NCBI GenBank assembly: GCA_903917955.1
Contig: CAIXCO010000321.1
Location: forward strand, 1 to 35,748
DNA: 35,748 nt
Source of the DNA: an uncultured Chlorobiaceae bacterium
Lineage (GTDB): Bacteria; Bacteroidota; Chlorobiia; Chlorobiales; Chlorobiaceae
Direction of reading: 5' to 3'
Under the pieces are notes generated by a model. That model saw only the letters and a list, made by a program, of their open reading frames with translations, was not told where the DNA came from and searched no databases. Positions 1-10,840 of the stretch are shown here, one piece after another. A program made the translations under genes and the position numbers. Position 1 is the first letter of the stretch, and each line of letters starts with the position of its first letter.

Positions 1-1289
1 CATGTTTTGCAGAGGTCGGTAACGATGTTCTTTGTGTCGATATTGACCAGAAGAAAATTGATAGTCTTAATGAGGGCCACATTCCAATTCATGAGCCTGG
101 TCTTGATGAAATTGTTGCTGCCAACATCAAGGAGGGGAGGTTACGCTTTACCTCGGATTTGCGAGAGGGAGTTGATTTTGGATTGTATCAGTTTATTGCC
201 GTAGGAACTCCTCCGGATGAAGATGGCTCGGCTGATTTACGATATGTACTCAGTGTAGCCGAAACTATAGGCAGATGCATGACGGAGTACCGGATTGTCA
301 TCAACAAATCAACCGTACCGGTTGGTACAGCCGATCTCGTGAGGGAAAAAATAGCTTTGGTTCTTGCGGAGAGAAAAGCGGATATCGACTTTGACGTGGT
401 TTCAAATCCTGAGTTTCTCAAGGAGGGTGATGCGGTCAACGATTTTATGAAACCAGAACGAATTGTTGTTGGCGTCGATAATCCACGTACCAAAGAGCTT
501 CTTCGCTTTTTGTACTCTCCCTTCAATCGTAGTCATGAGCGCTTTATCGCCATGGATGTTCGTTCAGCCGAGCTGACCAAGTATGCGGCGAACGCCATGC
601 TGGCAACAAAAATCAGTTTCATGAATGAGATTGCCAATATTGCCGAGCGGGTTGGTGCCGATGTTGAGGCTGTAAGAAAGGGGATAGGCTCTGATTCGAG
701 GATTGGGTTTTCCTTTATCTATCCGGGGATTGGTTATGGTGGTTCCTGTTTTCCCAAGGATGTTCGAGCGCTCGAAAGAACAGCACACAAGCACGGTTAT
801 CATTCACGGATTTTGCAGGCTGTCGAGGCGGTCAATCATGACCAGAAAAGCTCTATGGTCAGAAAGATAAAGGGACATTTTGAGGACGATATTGATGGGC
901 GTGTTTTTGCAATCTGGGGGCTCTCTTTCAAGCCGAATACCGATGATATGCGTGAGGCTCCGAGCCGCAGGGTTATTGATGAGCTTTTGGCTGGTGGCGC
1001 AAGGGTAAGGGTCTATGATCCGGTTTCCATGGCTGAGGTCAGAAGAATCTATGGCGAATGTGATGAGATTTTTTATGCCTCAAATCCGGAGGATGCCATA
1101 AAAAGCTCAAATGCCCTTGTGGTGTTGACAGAGTGGCTTGTTTTCCGCAGTCCCGATTTTGAAATGATTAAACGGGATCTCTCTCATCCGGTTGTTTTTG
1201 ACGGCCGCAATATCTACAGTCCTGAGTTTATGGAGCAGTTCGGATTTACCTATTACTCTATAGGCCGTCCCGCCCGGGGAGTTGTCTGA
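1..1289 (+). CDS. ugd: UDP-glucose 6-dehydrogenase, 5' end truncated by window edge
   Basis: The frame of ORF 159..1289 stays open to the window start and reads [38 protein letters not shown]. Internal motifs [24 protein letters not shown] and [14 protein letters not shown] (catalytic Cys) are typical of UDP-Glc/GDP-Man dehydrogenases. Confidence 0.95.
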   Translation, partial: CFAEVGNDVLCVDIDQKKIDSLNEGHIPIHEPGLDEIVAANIKEGRLRFTSDLREGVDFGLYQFIAVGTPPDEDGSADLRYVLSVAETIGRCMTEYRIVINKSTVPVGTADLVREKIALVLAERKADIDFDVVSNPEFLKEGDAVNDFMKPERIVVGVDNPRTKELLRFLYSPFNRSHERFIAMDVRSAELTKYAANAMLATKISFMNEIANIAERVGADVEAVRKGIGSDSRIGFSFIYPGIGYGGSCFPKDVRALERTAHKHGYHSRILQAVEAVNHDQKSSMVRKIKGHFEDDIDGRVFAIWGLSFKPNTDDMREAPSRRVIDELLAGGARVRVYDPVSMAEVRRIYGECDEIFYASNPEDAIKSSNALVVLTEWLVFRSPDFEMIKRDLSHPVVFDGRNIYSPEFMEQFGFTYYSIGRPARGVV

Positions 1290-2109
1290 GACCCTTTTCC
1301 CATTGCCTGCATTGGTGATGCAGCGGGCCGTTTCCACTTCCGAGACGGTAAGTTGCACCTGACAGCAGCGCTTCATTCAGATAGTTTTTTGCTTTTTCAA
1401 CAGCGCTCTCCATTTTTTCTCCTCTGCCCATGAATGCCGCAATGGCCGAGGAGAGGGTGCATCCGGTACCATGAGTGTTGTCAGTCGTGATTTTTTTTGA
1501 GCTAAACCAGAAAAAACGATTGCCGTAAAGAAGGCAGTCGCGGCAGTTGTCATCATCTCCATGCCCTCCTTTTACAAGTATCGCGCTCGCTCCGTTTTCA
1601 AGCAACTTCATTGCAGCTCCCTCAATGGATTCCGGAGTTGCCGGGACCTCTTTCATGCCGAGGAGCCGGGCGGTTTCCGGTATGTTTGGGGTAATGAGTG
1701 TGGCAAGGGGAAAGAGTGTCTCTTTCATGAGATCTATCGCCTCCTCTGAAAGAAGGGGAGTTCCTCCGGAAGAGGCGAGAATGGTGTCAAGAATGACCGG
1801 CGGAGCACCTGTCAGTTCCTTAAGCAAACAGGCCACACTCTTGATGATGGTGGCGCTTCCAAGCATTCCGATTTTTACCGCATCAATCGGGATATCGGAT
1901 GCAATGGCCCTGAACTGCTCTACCAAAGAGGCTTCACTCACAGGATAGACAGCATTGATTCCCCTTGTATTTTGGGCGGTCAGGGCGGTGATAACCGATA
2001 GACCGTAACACTCCAGTGCAGCAAATGTCTTGAGGTCCGCCTGAATTCCGGCTCCACCGCTGCCGTCAGAGCCAGCAATGGTGAGGATTGTTGTGTATCT
2101 CTTTTTCAT
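1258..2109 (-). CDS. thiD: Hydroxymethylpyrimidine/phosphomethylpyrimidine kinase
   Basis: [42 protein letters not shown] near the N-terminus and [16 protein letters not shown] near the C-terminus are the ThiD signature. Confidence 0.95.
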   Translation of the reverse strand: MKKRYTTILTIAGSDGSGGAGIQADLKTFAALECYGLSVITALTAQNTRGINAVYPVSEASLVEQFRAIASDIPIDAVKIGMLGSATIIKSVACLLKELTGAPPVILDTILASSGGTPLLSEEAIDLMKETLFPLATLITPNIPETARLLGMKEVPATPESIEGAAMKLLENGASAILVKGGHGDDDNCRDCLLYGNRFFWFSSKKITTDNTHGTGCTLSSAIAAFMGRGEKMESAVEKAKNYLNEALLSGATYRLGSGNGPLHHQCRQWEKGLRQLPGRDGL

Positions 2110-2735
2110 GACCGGCTCTTTTGTATGGCGCAGAGAAGGTTGTGGGCGGCGAGGGTGGGGTCATTCGCCCTGCTCACCGCAGAAATGACGGCCACAGCGG
2201 AGGCCCCTAAGGAGATAAGCGATGCTGCGTTTTCAAGACTGATGCCTCCAATGGCTACAATCGGCAAAGAGATATGGGCGGCAGCTTGTCGCAGGGTTTC
2301 GGGGCCCAATGGAGCATACTCCTTGTCCTTTGAAGCGGTCGGAAAGATATGGCCGAAGCCGATATAGTTGGCCCCATCCTTTTTCGCCTGCATAGCCTCC
2401 TTTATAGATGAGGCAGAAACTCCGATAATGCGATCTTGTCCGAGGAGTTTTCGCGCAGCTTTAATTGGCATGTCTTGCTGGCCGAGGTGCACGCCGTCCG
2501 CTTGGCTCGCCATGGCAATATCCACACGGTCGTTAATGATGCAAAGTGCCTGGTGTTGCTGGCAAAGTTTCCGGATTGCAACAGCCCATGAAAAAAGCTG
2601 GCTTCCGGAAGCATGTTTATGGCGGAGCTGGATCATGGCTGCTCCTCCCTTGAGGGCCTGTTCTGCGAGGGAAAGAGGACTGAGGGTTTCATCGGTTATG
2701 ACGCAGAGAAATGGTGAGGAGGGCATCATGGGCAT
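2106..2735 (-). CDS. thiE: Thiamine-phosphate synthase
   Basis: MIQLRHK, NDRVDIAMASQADGVHLGQQDMP, GFGHIFPTASK and VAIGGI motifs. Overlaps thiD by 4 bp (ATGA). Confidence 0.93.
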   Translation of the reverse strand: MPMMPSSPFLCVITDETLSPLSLAEQALKGGAAMIQLRHKHASGSQLFSWAVAIRKLCQQHQALCIINDRVDIAMASQADGVHLGQQDMPIKAARKLLGQDRIIGVSASSIKEAMQAKKDGANYIGFGHIFPTASKDKEYAPLGPETLRQAAAHISLPIVAIGGISLENAASLISLGASAVAVISAVSRANDPTLAAHNLLCAIQKSRS

Positions 2736-3382
2736 TACAGATTCATGTTGAAATAAAGTTCTTCAATTGTGTCAGCAAATCGGCAACTCTCTTGAAAGAG
2801 GGAGAGAGCGGCAATCCCGTATGCGCCTTTTGCCATGCAGAGTGCTGCGTTTTTGGGAGTTATGCCGCCCAGTGCAAAGACGGGAAGTGAGGTTTTTTTG
2901 CAGATCGTTCCCAGTTTTTCGAGACCCTGAGGTGCCCCGTAAACTCTTTTTGAGGGGGTGTCGAAGACCGGACCGAAGAGCAGATAATCGGCACCGGCCT
3001 CTTCAACAATACGCAGGGCAGAGAAAGAGTGTACGCTGCATCCATAGATCAGTTTTGGAGCAAGAGGGCGAAGCAGCTTGGCTGAACAGGCGTTTTCCGG
3101 CAAATGCACGCCGTCAAGGCCAGCCGCAAGTGCAAGATCGAGCCGTTCATTCATCAGCAAAAGCGTGCCTTCGGGTAACTCAATTTCCCTTGCTTTGAGA
3201 GCAAGCGTCAACAGTTCTTTTGCACTGAGCTTTTTTTCCCTGATTTGCACCATACAGGGGAGTGAACGGGGGAGCCGGGTAAGTTGATTAAGGAGTAGTT
3301 TGCCCTTATCAGCACTCTCTTCTCCGCTGCTGACAAAGTAGATGCGCGGAAGGGTGACTGTTGTTGTTCGATTGCTATTCAT
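2735..3382 (-). CDS. ThiE/TenI-family protein, probably thiazole tautomerase (TenI-like)
   Basis: MVQIREK, NERLDLALAAGLDGVHLPE, GCSVHSFSALRIVEEAGADYLLFGPVFDTPSK and FALGGITPKN. The SVHS...DYLLFGPVF pattern matches TenI rather than ThiE. Overlaps thiE by 1 bp. Confidence 0.75.
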   Translation of the reverse strand: MNSNRTTTVTLPRIYFVSSGEESADKGKLLLNQLTRLPRSLPCMVQIREKKLSAKELLTLALKAREIELPEGTLLLMNERLDLALAAGLDGVHLPENACSAKLLRPLAPKLIYGCSVHSFSALRIVEEAGADYLLFGPVFDTPSKRVYGAPQGLEKLGTICKKTSLPVFALGGITPKNAALCMAKGAYGIAALSLFQESCRFADTIEELYFNMNL

Positions 3383-3566
3383 GATAAAAAAGCTTTGAAT
3401 TGTGTCGTACTATAAATACTATTAACGGTAGTAGCAACAAACACTTTTGCTGTTGTTTTTTTTGAAGCCAGCACTCTCTTGTTTTTGTTGCTGTTTTTTT
3501 CCTGAACCCGCTTGCCTCAGAGGAGTCGGCAGCACCAGTTTCTGTAACCATCTCAACTCTTTTCTC

Positions 3567-4046
3567 GTGAGTATTATTGAAGAAAAAATTATCCAGACAG
3601 GTTTCATCTTGCCGCAGTTGGCTGCTGCGGCGGGACTCTATTCTCCTGCTATCCGGAGTGGAAACCTGGTCTACACATCAGGTCAACTCCCCCTTCTTGA
3701 CGGGAAGCTTGTGGAACCAGGTGGAAAAGGAGTGGTTAATGAGGAGCGGAAAGAGGATGCTGTTTATGCCTCCAGAGTTGCACTTCTCAATGCGCTTGCC
3801 GCAATTAAATCGGTAACAGGGACGCTCGACAGTATTGAGCGAATCGTTAAATTGACACTTTATGTCGCCAGCGAACAGGGGTTTTCGAATCAGCATCTTG
3901 TTGCCAATGGAGCCTCTTCATTGCTGCACGAGATCTTTGGGGAGCGGGGGAGCCATGCAAGAAGTGCTGTCGGTGTTGCCGCATTGCCACTCAATGCAAG
4001 TCTTGAAATTGAGCTTATCGCCCAGTGTAAATTCCCTGTCATTTAA
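3567..4046 (+). CDS. RidA/YjgF-family protein (enamine/imine deaminase-like)
   Basis: SGNLVYTSGQLPLLDGKLV, ALAAIKSVTGTLDSIERIVKLTLYVAS and HARSAVGVAALPLNASLEIELIA. The start is likely GTG at 3567 rather than the ORF-track start at 3447, because homology begins near VSIIEEKI. Confidence 0.85.
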   Translation: MSIIEEKIIQTGFILPQLAAAAGLYSPAIRSGNLVYTSGQLPLLDGKLVEPGGKGVVNEERKEDAVYASRVALLNALAAIKSVTGTLDSIERIVKLTLYVASEQGFSNQHLVANGASSLLHEIFGERGSHARSAVGVAALPLNASLEIELIAQCKFPVI

Positions 4047-4130
4047 GATTATTTGTAAGATTTACTGCAACACAAAAGCACTTTAATTCCTCAAGATACA
4101 TTTCACCAATCTGCTATTATAGTATCAGAA

Positions 4131-4188
4131 AAATTACCTTAAACACAGTGTTTTTTGTTTATAAAAATTGTTGTGTTCAAGGTAATTT
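4131..4188. repeat. Inverted repeat (potential hairpin), 16/17 bp stem, 24 nt loop
   Basis: aaattaccttaaacaca (4131-4147) pairs with tgtgttcaaggtaattt (4172-4188) with one mismatch. Confidence 0.85.
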
Positions 4189-4217
4189 GCTATAAGTTAA
4201 CACTGCCACATTCGTTT

Positions 4218-4274
4218 TATTTATAATAAAAACAAAACATAATCGTCATTTGTTTTTTGTTTTTATTATAAATA
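4218..4274. repeat. Perfect 20-bp inverted repeat (potential hairpin), 17 nt loop, followed by a T run on + strand
   Basis: TATTTATAATAAAAACAAAA-type left arm (4218-4237) and its reverse complement (4255-4274), then tttttttt. Confidence 0.85.
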
Positions 4275-4783
4275 TTTTTTTTAAAAAAAGCAATTAATAT
4301 GTTGAATTAAACTTTATATAAAATCTATTAAACTATTTTAATTGAATCTCTTATATTATTTTATCTAATATTTTTTTATGTATTTTTTATATGTTTTAAT
4401 GTGTTTGTTGTTTGGTGTGGTTACGACTTTTTTTATTCATTTTCTTTAGTTTTTATACATATCTATTGTGATGATATGTTTATGATTTTATTTTTTTTAA
4501 TCTGATCTTATCTTTATTTTTCGTGGGTTTTGTTGTTTGTTCTGTCTTTTTTTTTCTGTTGTTCTTTATTTTTCGTGTTGTTGTTTTTTTTGGATGAAGG
4601 TTATCTTATTTTTTAGTTTCTCTGTTTTTTTATCATGATTACTGTCACTGTTATTTTCTCTTATTTTTTTTGATGCAGTATTTGCTCGCCTGGCACTGTG
4701 AAGCTCTTGTGTAGAGTGGTAGATTGGTTGCATAATGTTTTTTTGTGATTCTGATGTGTGAAGAGTAAACTGCGGTTCAGTAA

Positions 4784-6478
4784 ATGATACCCGTGTGTTC
4801 TCCCCCAATTAACAAACGCCTTATGTCCCGTATATTGATTATTGTCTTGATGCTTTTCGTACTTGTGTTTGGCATTTTTCTTGGCACCAGGCTCGACCGC
4901 AATGGAGAGGTTCTGCTTGGAAAACAGAAAAAAATTTTTGAGGCATACAGCTTGATGAAGCAGTTCTATGTTGATGAGGTTGATGGCGACAGTCTTGCGG
5001 GTGCGGGTATTCAGGGAATGGCCGAGTCCCTTGATCCTCATACGGTTTACCTTGAACCGGAAAAAGCATCTTACTCGCAAACGGAGTTTGATGGAAATTT
5101 TGATGGCATAGGCATAGAGTTTGATGTTATCAACGACACCCTTTTTGTTGTTACTCCTCTTTCGGGGGGGCCGAGTGCTTCTGTAGGAATTTCTGCCGGA
5201 GACCGTATCATTGCTATTGACTCTGTTTCAGCGGTCGGTATTACATCTCGGGAGGTGCTTGGAAAACTTAGGGGAAAGCGGGGTACGATGGTGCGGTTAC
5301 AAGTGTTCAGGCCTCTGAGTGGCAAGGTTCTGGAGTTTCTTGTTGCCAGGGGAAAAATATCGACATCGAGTATTGATGCTGCCTTCATGATTGACAACCG
5401 GGTGGGATATATTCGATTGAGTCGTTTCATTGCCACTACGGCTGATGAGTTTCACAGGGCGCTCGCTTTGTTGAAAAAGAAGGGGATGGTGCGGCTTGTT
5501 CTTGATTTACGGGGAAATCCGGGAGGATTTCTTGGACAGGCCGTGGAGGTCGCTGATGAATTTTTGCCCAAAGGGCAGTTGATTGTTTATACCAAAAGCC
5601 GCAAAGGTGGTGCGGAGGATGAGCGTTATATTGCCAGCTCTGGCGGCGGTTATGAAAAAGGTGATATGGTTGTGCTCGTTGATAAAGGAAGTGCATCGGC
5701 ATCAGAAATTCTTGCAGGGGCTTTGCAGGATAATAGAAGGGCGGTTGTTGTTGGAGAACTCTCTTTTGGGAAAGGTCTGGTGCAGCGCCAGATTCCGTTT
5801 GCTGATGGTTCGGCCCTTCGTTTAACAGTCTCACGATATTATACTCCTTCTGGGAGGCAGATTCAGCGTATCTATCGCAAGGGTGTTGCAGGAAGGGAAC
5901 ATTATTATCAGGATGTGACGACAAACATTCTTCCCCAGAAACTCTTTGCAGACCCCGAGAGTTTGTTGTATCTGAAAAACAGTGATGTTATTGTCTACAA
6001 GACGGATTCACTCCCCCTTGTGGTGGAGTCGCTCAAAGGCGGTAAGGGGGAGGTTCAGATGGCGTTGGCTGCATTGAGGGATGCTGGTGGAATTATCCCC
6101 GATTATTGGGCGACAGGCAGGTCCTCCTCCAGTTTTTATCAGTCACTCTACCAGTCAGGCTCTTTTGATGATATGGCTCGAAAGCTTCTTGATAATCCCC
6201 GCAGCTCTGTTCAGCGCTACCGGACTTCGATGGAGCGTTTCATTGCCGAATATCCTGAAGAGGCTGGTTTTGAAACTCTTGTGGTAAAGACATGCAAGGC
6301 AAAAAAAATCGCCTTCGATCAGGTTGCTTTTCTCCGGGATAGAAAATACATTGCTCGTGCCGTGAAATTGAGGATAGCCCATCAGCTTTTTGGTACAGAA
6401 GGCCAAATAAGGTTTTTGGTTCAGGGCGCTGATCCTCTCGTCAAGATAGCCGCAACAGTGCCAGTTGGTCAGCCATGA
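4784..6478 (+). CDS. S41-family C-terminal processing peptidase (CtpA-like) with PDZ domain
   Basis: N-terminal hydrophobic anchor; PDZ region GIGIEFDVINDTLFVVTPLSGGPSASVGISAGDRIIAID; DLRGNPGG; catalytic KGSASASEILAGALQDNRRAVVVGELSFGKGLVQ. The ATG near 4823 (MSRILIIVL...) is an alternative start. Confidence 0.93.
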   Translation: MIPVCSPPINKRLMSRILIIVLMLFVLVFGIFLGTRLDRNGEVLLGKQKKIFEAYSLMKQFYVDEVDGDSLAGAGIQGMAESLDPHTVYLEPEKASYSQTEFDGNFDGIGIEFDVINDTLFVVTPLSGGPSASVGISAGDRIIAIDSVSAVGITSREVLGKLRGKRGTMVRLQVFRPLSGKVLEFLVARGKISTSSIDAAFMIDNRVGYIRLSRFIATTADEFHRALALLKKKGMVRLVLDLRGNPGGFLGQAVEVADEFLPKGQLIVYTKSRKGGAEDERYIASSGGGYEKGDMVVLVDKGSASASEILAGALQDNRRAVVVGELSFGKGLVQRQIPFADGSALRLTVSRYYTPSGRQIQRIYRKGVAGREHYYQDVTTNILPQKLFADPESLLYLKNSDVIVYKTDSLPLVVESLKGGKGEVQMALAALRDAGGIIPDYWATGRSSSSFYQSLYQSGSFDDMARKLLDNPRSSVQRYRTSMERFIAEYPEEAGFETLVVKTCKAKKIAFDQVAFLRDRKYIARAVKLRIAHQLFGTEGQIRFLVQGADPLVKIAATVPVGQP

Positions 6479-6543
6479 CCGCCATACACGCATAAGGAAT
6501 GGGGTATTGGCTCTTTTTTTTTAACTGTTAAAACATTGTCATC

Positions 6544-7200
6544 ATGTCGATACTTGAAAAAATCCATAACGCCGCTTGTACGTTACGGCTTAATAATGAC
6601 TGGCTGAAAATATATACATGTCCTGTGCCAACCTCCGATTTCCTCTCGTTTGTTGCCATTGCGACCATTGATGCTCCACAACATGCCGTATTGAGTCTTT
6701 TGTATGACATTGATGTTGCTACCGAGTGGGTCTGGAAAACAAGAGAGATGAAGCTGCTGCAGGAGTTGAGTGAAGATGAGGGGCGGATCGTCTACCAGCT
6801 TGTCAGTGCTCCCTGGCCTGTTTCTGACCGGGAAATTATCACCCGATCGCAGGGCTATATGGATCCTGAAACTTCTGAAGTTTTTATCAAGCTTGAGTGT
6901 GTGGCTGATTATCTGCCTTTAAACAATAAATATGTTCGTGTTCCCGAGCTTGAGGGTGCGTGGAACATCATCCCCATTTCAGAGAATCAGTGCAGGGTTG
7001 TTTTTCGCCTTCACATTGAGCCCGGCGGAGAGATTCCTTCCTGGCTTGCCAACATCGCTGTTATTGATACACCTTATCACACCATGGTCAATTTGCGGGA
7101 AATGGTCAAGAAGGAAAAGTATATGACTCCGATTGATGCCCCCTTCAAAAAATCGGCTGAAGATGTTATCCAGCATTATGAGAAGTTTATAACCGATTGA
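6544..7200 (+). CDS. START-domain (SRPBCC superfamily) lipid-binding-like protein, copy 1
   Basis: START-like patterns: [86 protein letters not shown]. Confidence 0.75.
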   Translation: MSILEKIHNAACTLRLNNDWLKIYTCPVPTSDFLSFVAIATIDAPQHAVLSLLYDIDVATEWVWKTREMKLLQELSEDEGRIVYQLVSAPWPVSDREIITRSQGYMDPETSEVFIKLECVADYLPLNNKYVRVPELEGAWNIIPISENQCRVVFRLHIEPGGEIPSWLANIAVIDTPYHTMVNLREMVKKEKYMTPIDAPFKKSAEDVIQHYEKFITD

Positions 7201-7248
7201 TGTGTCGTTTTTTTGCAGCAGGCTCAATAATTTTACAAGAGAGAGTGT

Positions 7249-7887
7249 ATGGATATCGGATTAATACTTCATGGTGATTGGGAGTTTCGCGTTGAGCACA
7301 AGGGGATCAGAATTTTTTCTTCAAAGGTAAGTGGTTCTGATATTTGTGGCTTCAAGGGAGAGGCCGAGATGGTGGTTTCAATGAAAAAGTTGATCAGCCT
7401 TTTTCACGACATGGGAAGCTACTATCGCTGGGTTCATCAGCTTGCGGAGATGGATGTTCTTGAAAAAAATGATAGTACAGAGTACGTTGTGCGCCAGATC
7501 ATCAATACCCCCTGGCCATTGCAAAAGAGGGAGATGATTTTGCGTACCGGGTTGGTGCCGGTGGGAGAGAATGCCGTAGGGGTTACCATGAGGGGAGAGC
7601 CAGATTATTTGCCGGACAATCCAAAATATCACCGGGTACGTCATTCGATGGGAATGTGGGTTTTTACTCCGACCGATCACGAAACCGTCCATATCTCTTT
7701 TGTGATGCATGTCGATCCCGGAAAGGATGTCCCTGCTCCGGTCAGTAATGCCGGTATGTTTGAGGTGCCTTTCTATTCATTGAACAATATGAGGACTCTC
7801 GTGATGGATGGGTCATACAACCCACCCTATCCAGAGGAGATCGAGCGGCATCTCTCTATAGTTGAAGATGCTGCTGATAAGCCTTGA
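7249..7887 (+). CDS. START-domain (SRPBCC superfamily) lipid-binding-like protein, copy 2
   Basis: Paralogous to the preceding [90 protein letters not shown]. Confidence 0.75.
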   Translation: MDIGLILHGDWEFRVEHKGIRIFSSKVSGSDICGFKGEAEMVVSMKKLISLFHDMGSYYRWVHQLAEMDVLEKNDSTEYVVRQIINTPWPLQKREMILRTGLVPVGENAVGVTMRGEPDYLPDNPKYHRVRHSMGMWVFTPTDHETVHISFVMHVDPGKDVPAPVSNAGMFEVPFYSLNNMRTLVMDGSYNPPYPEEIERHLSIVEDAADKP

Positions 7888-8842
7888 GCAGTTTTTCAGC
7901 TTTGGCAGGCACTGCGCCAACCTCCTGGCATACTGTTCCTGCCGCGAGGTTGGCTATGGTTGCGTTGGTTACGATATCAAGACCGGTAGCCGCGCCGAGT
8001 GCAAGAATGCCTATAACGGTGTCTCCGGCACCCGAAACATCGGTAACCTCCAGTGAGGTTGCGTCAATATGGGTGAATGAGCCATCATAGATGGTCATAC
8101 CCTTGTCGCCTCTTGTGATGATAATGATATCAGACTCAATTTTTTGTTGAAGCATGAGGCAAGCGGCTTCAACCTCATCGTCGTTGTTGTGGAGTACGAT
8201 GCCCAGTGACGCAGCCATTTCGGAGAGGTTTGGCTTGAAGATTGCGCACCCTTTGTAGGCAAAAAAATTCTGGAGTTTCGGATCAACAAGTACCGGTACA
8301 TTGTGCCGCTTTGCTGATGTAATGATGTGCCGGATAACAGGTGCGCTGAGCAACCCTTTATTGTAGTCTTCCAGCACGATCGCATCAATTGACGATATTA
8401 TGGCTTCAAAAGAGTCAAGAATAGCCCGCTCGATGTCCGTATCAACCTCTGCTCTGCTTTCGAAGTCCACCCTTGTGATATGATGGTTTTGCGAAAGGAT
8501 TCTTGTTTTGCATGTTGTTGGCCTGGAGGGATCGCTGATCAGTCCTTCGGTTGCAAGTCCGTGACTGCGAAAGAGATCGAGGAGTATCTCCCTGTTGCCA
8601 TCCGCACCGGTAATGCCGATCAACAAGGTTTCCGATCCGAGTGAGAGTGTGTTGAGTGCGACATTTGCAGCACCTCCAAGCCGGTGCTCTTCGTGGGTGA
8701 CATCGACAACCGGTACCGGATATTCCGGCGAAATGCGTGAGACATGGCCGAAAATATACTTGTCGAGCATAATGTCGCCAATAACGGCAATTCTTTTGCT
8801 GTGAAAAGAGTCGAGAATGTTTTTTATGGCGCAGGTTGTCAT
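7856..8842 (-). CDS. D-glycero-beta-D-manno-heptose-7-phosphate kinase (HldE N-domain/RfaE1, PfkB family)
   Basis: [47 protein letters not shown] and [18 protein letters not shown]. The ORF track extends to 8896, but homology starts near [10 protein letters not shown] (8842). Confidence 0.85.
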   Translation of the reverse strand: MTTCAIKNILDSFHSKRIAVIGDIMLDKYIFGHVSRISPEYPVPVVDVTHEEHRLGGAANVALNTLSLGSETLLIGITGADGNREILLDLFRSHGLATEGLISDPSRPTTCKTRILSQNHHITRVDFESRAEVDTDIERAILDSFEAIISSIDAIVLEDYNKGLLSAPVIRHIITSAKRHNVPVLVDPKLQNFFAYKGCAIFKPNLSEMAASLGIVLHNNDDEVEAACLMLQQKIESDIIIITRGDKGMTIYDGSFTHIDATSLEVTDVSGAGDTVIGILALGAATGLDIVTNATIANLAAGTVCQEVGAVPAKAEKLLKAYQQHLQL

Positions 8843-9007
8843 AACTTCTTGTTTATTGATGTGTTCTGCCGTTGTTAAATTAAGAAATAGTAACAAAAAC
8901 CCAACTTTGCGATGAATGTTATGATTGTATGGTTTTATTTTTTGCTATTTTTTGTTATAATTAAGGCTAAGCATTTTTAAGCGTTATCTGTAAAAAAGCA
9001 GGGACCA

Positions 9008-10357
9008 ATGTTTGATAGTTTAAGTGATAAATTAGAGGCCACCTTTAAAAAGCTGGCTGGACAGGCTACCATTAATGAGGTCAATATTGGTCTCGCCATG
9101 CGCGATATCAAGAGAGCCCTGCTTGGTGCTGACGTCAACTACAAGGTAGCAAAGAAATTAATTGAAGACATAAGGGAAAAATCTCTTGGCGAGCAGGTCA
9201 TCAAAAGCGTCTCACCGGCGCAGATGATCGTAAAAATTGTTTATGATGAGCTGACTGAGCTGATGGGTGGCGAGCAGAAGTCACTGAATCTTTCTCCGAA
9301 GAAACTGCCCGCGATCATTATGGTTGCCGGTTTGCAGGGTTCAGGAAAAACGACCTTCTGCGCCAAACTGGCGTTACGGCTGAAGAAGAGTGGAAAACAA
9401 CCGATGCTTGTTGCGGCTGACGTCTATCGCCCGGCGGCGGTTGATCAGCTCAAGGCACTTGGCCTGCAGGTTGATGTCCCTGTTTTTGCCATTGAGGCGC
9501 AGGATGCCATGAAGGCTGCGCTCCAGGGGCTGGAGGCTGCGCGGTTGGCGGCAAAAGATGTTGTTATTATAGATACTGCAGGACGTTTGCAGATTGATCA
9601 AGTCATGATGGCTGAGGCTGAGGCGTTGAAAAATGCACTCAAGCCTGATGAGCTGCTCTTTGTTGTTGACTCCATGATGGGCCAGGAAGCGGTCAACACC
9701 GCAAAGGCTTTTAATGATCGTCTTGATTTTGACGGTGTTGTGCTTACGAAGCTCGACGGTGATTCGAGGGGCGGTGCAGCACTCTCGATTCGCCAGGTTG
9801 TCGAAAAGCCGATTAAATTTATCAGCATCGGCGAGAAGGTTGACGACCTTGACATTTTCTATCCTGATCGTATGGCCCAGAGGATTCTGGGAATGGGTGA
9901 TATTGTGAGCTTTGTTGAAAAAGCCCAGGAAAACCTCGATCTTGAGAAGACGCTTGAGATGCAGAAAAAGTTGATGAAGAATGAGTTTGATCTCAACGAC
10001 TTTTTCGACCAGTTGCAGCAGCTCAAGAAAATGGGTTCTATTCAGGGATTGATTGAAATGGTTCCAGGGCTGAACAAGATGGTGCCAAAGCAGGATCTTG
10101 AGAATCTTGATTTCAAGCCCATTGAGGCTATGATCAACTCCATGACAAAGCAGGAAAAAACGACTCCTGATATCATTAACGGAAGCCGTCGGCAGCGAAT
10201 TGCCAGGGGGAGTGGTACGAAAGTTCAGGAGGTTAATCTTCTGCTGAAACAATTCGGAGAGATGAAGAAGATGATGCGCTCGGTATCGAAGCTGTCGCAG
10301 TCTGGCAGAAAAATTACGTCGCAGAATCTTGCGCTTGACAAGTTTTTAAAACGATAG
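9008..10357 (+). CDS. ffh: Signal recognition particle protein Ffh (SRP54)
   Basis: [59 protein letters not shown] and C-terminal M-domain. Confidence 0.98.
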   Translation: MFDSLSDKLEATFKKLAGQATINEVNIGLAMRDIKRALLGADVNYKVAKKLIEDIREKSLGEQVIKSVSPAQMIVKIVYDELTELMGGEQKSLNLSPKKLPAIIMVAGLQGSGKTTFCAKLALRLKKSGKQPMLVAADVYRPAAVDQLKALGLQVDVPVFAIEAQDAMKAALQGLEAARLAAKDVVIIDTAGRLQIDQVMMAEAEALKNALKPDELLFVVDSMMGQEAVNTAKAFNDRLDFDGVVLTKLDGDSRGGAALSIRQVVEKPIKFISIGEKVDDLDIFYPDRMAQRILGMGDIVSFVEKAQENLDLEKTLEMQKKLMKNEFDLNDFFDQLQQLKKMGSIQGLIEMVPGLNKMVPKQDLENLDFKPIEAMINSMTKQEKTTPDIINGSRRQRIARGSGTKVQEVNLLLKQFGEMKKMMRSVSKLSQSGRKITSQNLALDKFLKR

Positions 10358-10405
10358 ATTGCAGATTCACTGTTAACAGTAAACATTAACTAAAATATTT
10401 TAGCC

Positions 10406-10816
10406 TTGGTAAAGATTAGACTGAAAAGAGCAGGAAGAAAAAAATTGCCGGTATACCAGATTGTCGTGGCCGATGCGCGCTCACCAAGAGACGGCAAATT
10501 TCTTGAAGTTGTTGGCACTTATCAGCCAACAGCGAAACCACATGCGGTCACTATTAAAAAAGATCGCATTGTTTACTGGATGCAGACTGGCGCACAGCCA
10601 ACGGCGACCGTAAATAGCCTTATCCGCACGACCGGGTTGCTCTATGAACTCCGACTTAAAAGCATGGGTCGCAGCGAGGAAGAGGTTTCTGCTGAGATGG
10701 AAAAGTGGCAGGAGCACCAGAATGTAAGACGTCAGAAGAGGCTTGCACTGAAATCCCATCGTCGTAGCGCCAAGAAAGAGGCTGAAGCGAAAGCTGCTAC
10801 AGGTGGAGAGGCGTAA
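10406..10816 (+). CDS. rpsP: 30S ribosomal protein S16 (TTG start)
   Basis: [40 protein letters not shown]. The first codon of the ORF is TTG. Canonical position after ffh. Confidence 0.97.
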   Translation: MVKIRLKRAGRKKLPVYQIVVADARSPRDGKFLEVVGTYQPTAKPHAVTIKKDRIVYWMQTGAQPTATVNSLIRTTGLLYELRLKSMGRSEEEVSAEMEKWQEHQNVRRQKRLALKSHRRSAKKEAEAKAATGGEA

Positions 10817-10840
10817 TCACTTTTTTACGGTGAGGTAAGG

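Noticed and set aside
7-204. 65-aa ORF at the window start
   Set aside because: Out of frame with the clearly conserved Ugd N-terminal reading (frame of position 3).
4080-4780. Possible replication origin in the AT-rich gap
   Set aside because: No DnaA-box array (TTATCCACA-like) seen and no dnaA/dnaN/gyr context.
4566-5080. Minus-strand ORFs (80 and 139 aa) in the AT-rich region and ctpA 5' end
   Set aside because: Lys/Asn-rich composition expected from antisense of a T-rich tract, with no homology pattern.
9374-10252. 292-aa ORF on the minus strand inside ffh
   Set aside because: Entirely antisense to a clearly conserved gene with no recognisable domain. It is a shadow ORF, as are most other short tracked ORFs antisense or out of frame to strong genes.
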